Below are positions 57,968 through 64,000 of a stretch of 64,000 nucleotides of DNA, in pieces; position 1 is the first letter of the stretch; each line of letters starts with the position of its first letter. The translations under genes and the position numbers were made by a program. The stretch spans positions 1-64,000 of the forward strand of contig WNNJ02003035.1 of assembly GCA_012934845.2 (NCBI GenBank), given 5' to 3'. Below the pieces are notes generated by a model, which had not been told where the DNA came from, did no database searches, and saw only the letters and a list, made by a program, of their open reading frames with translations. The stretch comes from Pomphorhynchus laevis (Eukaryota > Acanthocephala > Palaeacanthocephala > Echinorhynchida > Pomphorhynchidae).

Positions 57968-60900
57968 AAATTAATCGTCCTTTTCAACCGAGACAGCCGA
58001 CTCGTTTTTATCGTCCTCTGCACTATCATCAGTTGCTGTATTCTCATTGCTCTCGTCGTCTTCTACCGAAGTTTCATAATCGGATTCTTCTTCGTTTGCT
58101 TTATCCTTTTTATCCGCTTCCAGTTGCACATTCTCGTCTGTGTCATTCTGTATTGCCTCTGATGATTGTTCTTGCACGTCACTTACAACTGAGACAATTT
58201 CACTAGTTTCGTCGGTGATAACATTCTCGTCTTCGTATCTTTCCTCTGCCCATCCAGCTGTCGTTTATCCGGACAACGCATCGATGCCATTCTCAGTTGA
58301 TTTCATCAAGAAATGATCTTCCGCTCCATCCATGACTTCTTTATCTAATCGGTCCTGGTCATCGTCGTACAACACTCCTTGTTCGCCTGTATCCTGAACT
58401 TAACCTTCTGTCTGGGTAGCGGACGCGGCAATGATCGCCTCCAACATACACGCCGCATTGCCCCTTTGAACAGCAGCGCTTAGACGCTGTATGAGGAATG
58501 AACCGGCGCGCTGGTCTGCAATGACCCTACCTAGCATCTTTCCCGAATCCTGGAAGAACTTGGTGGCCGAAGGAACAAATTGTCCGAGTGTCTCAATAGC
58601 TAACGGCACAAATGAGTATTGAGTATGGTCAACACAATCGTACTTGTGCGTTTTCAATTCTTCTGCATCCGTTGAGACACATCCTGTATCATCGATGGCA
58701 CGAGTAATGTGACTATTTGCCAACGTGTTTGGACATGTAAAGTCCCATACCAAGAGCTTTCCGCTCTCTTATGGTATTAGAGATCCACCATCGGGTCGTT
58801 TACCGTCAATTCGGCTGAGAACATTTGGCTCCAGTCGACAGGGGACGTCGGCGGCTGTAGGTGCAATGTTGATTAGGTTATTAACCTCAGCATGGCGGGT
58901 GTAACGACTGCGTGTTCTAGGGCAATCCAATCCATGTCTTCCGAAACAGTCGATTCGTGATCCACAACCGCATACCTGGGTTGTACAGATCGGTAGGCCC
59001 AAACGCAAAGCGACAACAATTGTCATGCTATTGTCGTCCAATCGAGTTTTAATCAGTCTGCAGAAATGCTCTTGAAAATGGAGACAAAACTGCTTCCAGT
59101 CGTGCTATGCTTACCTCATCCATTGCGCTCCGAATCAGGCTTTCGTGACGTATATTTAACAATGGTAGAGTCCACTGTCTCTGTAGGTGTGTTCATAGTG
59201 GAATATAAGCGCTGCATATGATTTGCCTGCTCCAGCACTCCCTGTAAATAAGCCGCGTCATTATCTACTATTAAATTAGGCCGGACATTTTGTAAGATTG
59301 AACCCATTAGATTCTGAGATCCGCATAACGATGCCAAAAAGGCTGGTTGGCGGTATTTTGCATTAATGGAATTCCGAGTCCTCCCATTTTAACCGTTAAT
59401 GTTGTATGATTCCACGCGCTGTCGTTCAGCGGGATATTAAGAGTGTTTTTAAGGGCTAATCGTAACATGTCGTCATATCTCTGGATTTCGTAGTAGTCCA
59501 CGCATCGTAATACGTGGGTTACTTTTTGTAGGGTGAATGCATTCCATAACAGGAACACCGCATCGTGTCTAGCCAGCAACTTAAGTCGTATGATTGTTCG
59601 ATCTAACTGTATTGTTGCTTGTTCCAAATGCATGTCAACCGATTTATTATCGCCCACTGGAGCCAAGCATTTCAGATACGTCTGGGCTGATTAGTTTTGC
59701 TCCAGGGAGAATAGTTGCGCAAACAATTACGCGTTGCATGGACGATGGCTTCAGCTCCTTTTTTACACCGACTCCAAATTGGCGAAGCATCAAGAATTCT
59801 AACGCCATGTCAGACACTCGGCGGTTTGCAACCTTGGCGATTATTCGGCGCAACGTATTCCCCATATAAAAAGCGCGAATAGCCCCGTCTGGCTTCCTAA
59901 GGGCTAAAAGCTTTGCTCCGCAAAAGTCTAAGGATCCTGAGAGTGGTACCTATCCAGCCGGTGCTGAGTTTACAAAATCGGTCAGCGCATCGATGAGTCG
60001 ACTTCCGTTTATTCCTGCGGATAATCCAGTTAAATCGAGTAAGTGCAGTGCGCTCAACCCATTGATGCCCGAAGACGAAGCTCTTGGTAATGATCGCAAA
60101 GCTGACACGATGAAGAGTCGGGTAACAGGAAGCAAATCGACCACAACACCATCTGACTGCGTTGAGTGGGATGACGTTTCACTGTTTGGATGCTTCGCAC
60201 GCATGATGTCAAATAGCTGTTCGTCTGAAGTGACAATGTTATTGTCAGAGCTAATCAAGCGAATTGCCCCAGTCACGTCCTCATCGTTGATCTTTTCGGA
60301 CACTCGTCGACAGAGACGGTGTTCTTCTCGCTCAGCAGTTTTAGCGCCGTCAGCTTCTTCGAGTTTCGGTATATGTAGAGCTACAGGTTTAGCTAGTAGA
60401 GATCCTCGGTTAAATGTATTACACTGCTCACGCATATAGTCGATCAACGCTTTAATGACGCGTCCATCGGTTTGCTTTGGAGTGGAAGTGCAAGCGCGTA
60501 TTTTGAAAAACATAAAAGTTCAGCACATACCCATTGTTCTATCGGCGTCTTTATTACCGAGGTAAGCAATGACGCCAATTTTCCAGCTACGGTTCCTCTG
60601 ATCCCTCGTGGGATTCTTCGTACTGTACGTGTTTCCGCACTCATCCATCGATTTAAAGCTGCTTTTACACAGATATCATTTGAACTTATGTCTTCATCTT
60701 GTTGAAGATGAGAGATATCAACGCTGTTGTGGATATACCGATTCGAAGGTGTGGCAATAACTACCGGTGGCATACCGAACCGCGGCATCCCGGGGCACGG
60801 CCATGCTTACAAAGAAGTCCACTTGCGATTGCGACGAAACTACGCTTGCAGACTGAACATCGTACATTTATAGTTGACAGTTCCCTGTTTTGTACGATTT

Positions 60901-61105
60901 GATAATTTTGGTTTGGTGCTTTCATGAAGCTTCGGCTATTGATGTTGGGATGATCTACTGGATGTTGTGTAAGAGTATCTGGTAAATCTTCGGCCTTATT
61001 CGTTGTTAGTTGTATGTTATTATCCACTGACGAAGCCGTAACGCCGCGAAAGTTTATAAACTTCTCACAGACGTTTTCGGTAAAATATCGTTTTGATTGC
61101 AATAA
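57968..61105 (-). mobile_element. REL-endonuclease LINE, long broken copy C2
   Basis: Minus-strand order: a zinc-finger-like N-terminus (CSVCKRSFVAIASGLLCKH, near 60830); a conserved linker (CVKAALNRW, RRIPRGIRGTV, near 60620-60680); the fingers region with ALRSLPRASSSGINGLSALH (near 60050-60100); IGNTLRR-like MGNTLRRIIAKVANRRV and RQFGVGVKK (59780-59870); a thumb-like segment (LKLLARHDAVFLLWNAF, KMGGLGIP, 59330-59600); and a C-terminal nuclease with CGCGSRIDCFGRHGLDC, GKRPDGGS, and VWDFTCPN (58690-58990). Between the QFGVG block and the thumb the RT palm, with its catalytic Asp residues, is missing, so there is an internal deletion. Stops and frameshifts add to this, including TAA where the family usually has Trp before the nuclease strand. 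Zinc finger, RT and restriction-like nuclease in one ORF is the layout of the R2/R4/NeSL/Utopia-like LINEs. The exact clade is not settled. Confidence 0.8.
57971..58399 (-). pseudogene. Acidic C-terminal tail of the REL LINE ORF
   Basis: Directly after the nuclease part, and in the same frame, the minus strand continues with about 140 codons of very acidic sequence (DDDQDRLDKEVMDGAEDH, EESDYETSVEDDESNENTAT). Two in-frame stops interrupt it. The shared frame and the absence of its own start suggest it was the tail of the LINE protein and not a host gene. Such a long Asp/Glu tail is not something I associate with REL LINEs. Confidence 0.55.
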
Positions 61106-63035
61106 AGATTTGTTTGTATTTATGCTGTTAAATCTGATCTGAAATGTATGTTATTTTATCTCTCAAACTTTTTTAAGTTTTTTTTTGGATTATTTTAATC
61201 TAACAAGAATTATTTATGATTTATGTATGGATAAAATTGAGTGTTAATTTATTTTAGTTTATTTTGTCAATTTTAAATCGGGATCAGTTAATAAATGGAC
61301 AATACAAAAAAGTTTCACTATAAACTTGCAGAAAAAAATAAAATTGTTATAAATTTTAAATTTTTTCGCGTGAGCTCAAAAGTTAAGGTTACTATTTCAG
61401 AATGCAAAATATGAGTCAGTTAATTTAAGAAAATTGTTAAAAGTGTTTTACAAATTAATATGAATTAATTAATAAACAAATTAATTACATTAACAAATTA
61501 ATGTAAATTAATCTTATACATTCTGAATTTTCAAAATTTTACAATTTTATATTTTTTAAAATTAGGATTCTAGGTTTAAATTTTATATTTATAGTTTGAA
61601 ATTCATTTTAGAAGCTAACTCAAAATCGATATGTTGAATTAAAAATATATTTAGACCGTTTAAATATTTAGTTAATACGATAAAGTTAATTAATGAATTT
61701 ATTCTGCTTTATATTTTTGATAAAACATTTTCCAATACACACCGAATTAGAACAGCGATATCCATTAATTTTAGACTGAATCTATTTCTGATTGCAATTA
61801 GATAAAGTTAAAATGGCTGATTGGTTAACAATTTAGAATTAAAAATTTATAAATTAGTTAGATTATAGTATAATATTGAATTAATCTTTAGTTTAATTAA
61901 TAATTATTAATTATTTAATTTATTAATTAAAATTAAAGTTTAATTTTTATAATTTACAATTGCTTTAATCCATAAATTAATTTTTTAATTAATAATTTTT
62001 AAAATTAATTTAATCGATTAATTTGTAACTTTTTTAATTACAGAGGAATTAATACAAAATTAATTTATAATTCTTTAATAATGACGATTACATAAATATA
62101 TGATTTCTAATTCACGACTTAATGTTGTAAATTTAATTAAATTTCTTAATTTACAATTTAAATTGAAATAAATTCAGAAAGAATAATATAGTATGATAAT
62201 AATTTTAGGAAATATATCCTAAAATTATATTCTTTTAATTTTAAAATTATTTATTTGTTCGTATATTCTTTAAACTAATTCAATTTCCAAATTATTTTAC
62301 ATATTATTGGTACAGTTATATTGTCTGTATATGTGCATCATTCGACTAGCAGTACAAGTTTATTATTGATTTGTTAACATTCAGTAGATTTATATAAAAT
62401 AAATTAGATGAATAATTAAATTAATATTCAAAACAAATTAAATTTAAATTATTTAACCTAAATGCAGTTTTACAATTTTCTTTATTATATTTTAGTGTTT
62501 GTATAATTTAAGAATGGTATAATTTTTATATTTTTAACAAAATATAAAAATATTTTATATAAAAATTTAAAATATAAAAATATCCGTAATTTTTATATTT
62601 TTAAATAGAAATATACAAATACGTAACTAATCCTTAAAATTTACTAATTCTACTAATTTTATTATTTTATTTAATTTATTAATTTATTTAAATTCAATTT
62701 ATTTCAGTTAACGGAAAAAAATATATGAAAGAATTATATTGTTGTATCAATCACTCATTATAGACTTGCGAAATACAGTTTGAATCGTTTTTATTAGAGC
62801 TTTCGACCAAACGGTCCTTGTCAACAGATAAAAATCAAACAGAATTCTGTTTGATTCATTTTAATTTAATTTATTAATTTATTTAAATTCAATTTATTTC
62901 AGTTAACGGAAAAAATATCTAAAAGAATTACAACTTTTATTTACAACACGAACAAAAAGTTTTAATTCTGTAAAATTTATTAATCGGTTTTATCCGAATG
63001 ACAAAAAAATATTAAAAATCGGTTTTAACATTGAG
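61106..63035 (+). other. AT-rich intron-like stretch of the Suv4-20 locus
   Basis: No exon was recognised. 62660-62740 and 62862-62935 are direct repeats (AATTCAATTTATTTCAGTTA, then ACGGAAAAAA) of about 70 bp. The missing part of the SET region (between YLR.F and the next exon) would be expected in or before this stretch, but I could not find it. Confidence 0.45.
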
Positions 63036-63222
63036 GCCTAAAGATAGCAGATTGATTTATCTACTGGGGACAATTTCGAAAATGAGTAAACGAGAGGAAA
63101 GCGAGTTATTGATACCTGGACAGAATGACTTTAGCGTAATGTTTTCCACGAGAAGGAAATGTTCACAACTGTGGCTTGGACCTGCAGCCTACATAAATCA
63201 TGATTGCAGCGCGAATTGCATG
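63036..63222 (+). CDS. Suv4-20: Suv4-20/KMT5 SET-domain exon
   Basis: Encodes [37 protein letters not shown] and [18 protein letters not shown]. In animal Suv4-20 proteins the SET domain reads [40 protein letters not shown]. This exon therefore contains the SAM-binding NHDC motif (here INHDC) and the family-specific NDFSVM and QLWLGPAA blocks. A GTATGT donor follows directly (63223). The acceptor is uncertain: AACATTGAG|G at 63035 is my choice, and CAG at 63050 is an alternative. The Arg usually after NHDC is Ser, and the residue after NC is Met where Lys is normal, so the copy is diverged. The next SET exon (TGRDTACVK) is not in the window. Confidence 0.82.
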
Positions 63223-64000
63223 GTATGTATCGATTGAGTATCAATTGTGATGTTGATTTTAATTGAGCACTCATTGACGTTTTGTAATAATGGAAATTAA
63301 TAATGTATAATGTGAATAAATGTAGTTATTATAATAATTAATTATGTAAATATATAATTTTTAATGGTAATTTGCTTTAATATTTTTAGATTTTTTATTA
63401 AAGATAGCATGTGATGGATTTACATCAATTGGCAAGACCCTTTTATATTAAACAGAGATAAAATTCTTAGCATTTTTGCCTTTTTTAACTACTGTTTTCA
63501 ATCGATGATTAAACGTCAAAACTTATTCTGAAATATGTTTCCTCGGTATAATTTATCATTTAATAATTTTTATAAGTTAAACGTTTTGGAATTTCGAATT
63601 TTTTATGAACTGATGTTCTCAAGGTACTTGAAATACTTGGTATTTTAAGGACACGAAATAAGAAGTAAATTTAGTTAATGATGTCAATTACGATCAACGA
63701 ATACTTAATTTGATTTTAATTGTAATTAATTATTATTTAATTAATAATAAAATTTATATATTATAACATATAATATTTATTATTAATATTATAATATATT
63801 ATAATGTATAATATTATATATTAATATTAAATATTATAAAATAATAAAAATTGACATAAATTAAATGGACGTAGTTTTTTTCTTATGTGATTTTACTATC
63901 GATCATGTAGATCGATACATGGGAAATACTAATTACCAATTGAGAAACGGTAATAAAACCACCATTTTCTTTTTAAAATTATTAAACGTAAAATAGTTTG
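63223..64000 (+). other. AT-rich intron-like end of the window
   Basis: It starts with a GTATGT splice donor. The rest is AT-rich with TATAATATTA-type runs. No further exon was recognised before the window ends. Confidence 0.5.

Noticed and set aside
57971-58177. Acidic 68-codon frame as an independent host gene
   Set aside because: It is in the same frame as the upstream REL LINE nuclease and lacks its own promoter or start context, so it is treated as the tail of that ORF.
59993-60439. 148-codon + strand frame as a Suv4-20 exon or other host gene
   Set aside because: It is the antisense shadow of the REL LINE ORF. No splice sites or host motifs are visible.

Overview
The window reads as AT-rich nuclear DNA from an invertebrate animal, probably an arthropod. 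The evidence is spliced, metazoan-type histone methyltransferase exons, Penelope-like elements, several LINE clades and tRNA-headed SINE-like sequences. The species cannot be named from the sequence. Real host coding sequence is sparse. There is a terminal exon of an unrecognised serine-rich protein (17275-18007, +). There are also at least three exon-like blocks of a Suv4-20/KMT5 H4K20 methyltransferase, in the right order on the + strand (53884-53987, 55878-56046, 63036-63222). Everything else that codes is mobile-element sequence.

Layout. 0.9-4.2 kb: two LINE fragments separated by an unknown triplicated segment. 5.0-7.2 kb: a decayed Ty3/Gypsy fossil. 10.6-11.3 kb: the 3' end of a restriction-like-endonuclease (REL) LINE. 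11.7-16.5 kb: fragments of a Penelope-like element (PLE). 16.5-20 kb: a hammerhead-ribozyme-like motif, the serine-rich terminal exon, and a broken partial copy of that exon. 20.5-23.8 kb and 33.0 kb: five related hammerhead-ribozyme-like sequences. 25.1-30.7 kb: two copies of an APE-type LINE in the same orientation. 34.6-35.8 kb: tandem PLE pieces. 36.1-36.3 kb: a tRNA-headed SINE-like repeat. 37.4-38.5 kb: duplicated LINE fragments. 41.0-45.2 kb: a PLE with an intact 904-codon ORF and a truncated head-to-tail partner. 46-53 kb: AT-rich DNA with PLE scraps, minisatellites and a near-perfect 99-bp-arm inverted repeat. 53.9-63.3 kb: the Suv4-20 locus, whose introns contain tandem PLE pieces (56.4-57.3 kb) and an antisense REL LINE (58.0-61.1 kb).

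The dominant element is the PLE. Its ORF has a GIY-YIG endonuclease at the N-terminus, followed by an RT with a YIDD box. This permuted order is that of Naiad-type PLEs, not canonical Penelope. Its 3' UTR carries a strongly conserved pseudoknot-capable module found at least nine times here. The small repeats with hammerhead cores are the most unusual part of the window. Two of them (23.3 and 23.7 kb) keep every core element. A second theme is the number of perfect, short-loop inverted duplications scattered through unrelated sequence, which suggests a recurring template-switch process.
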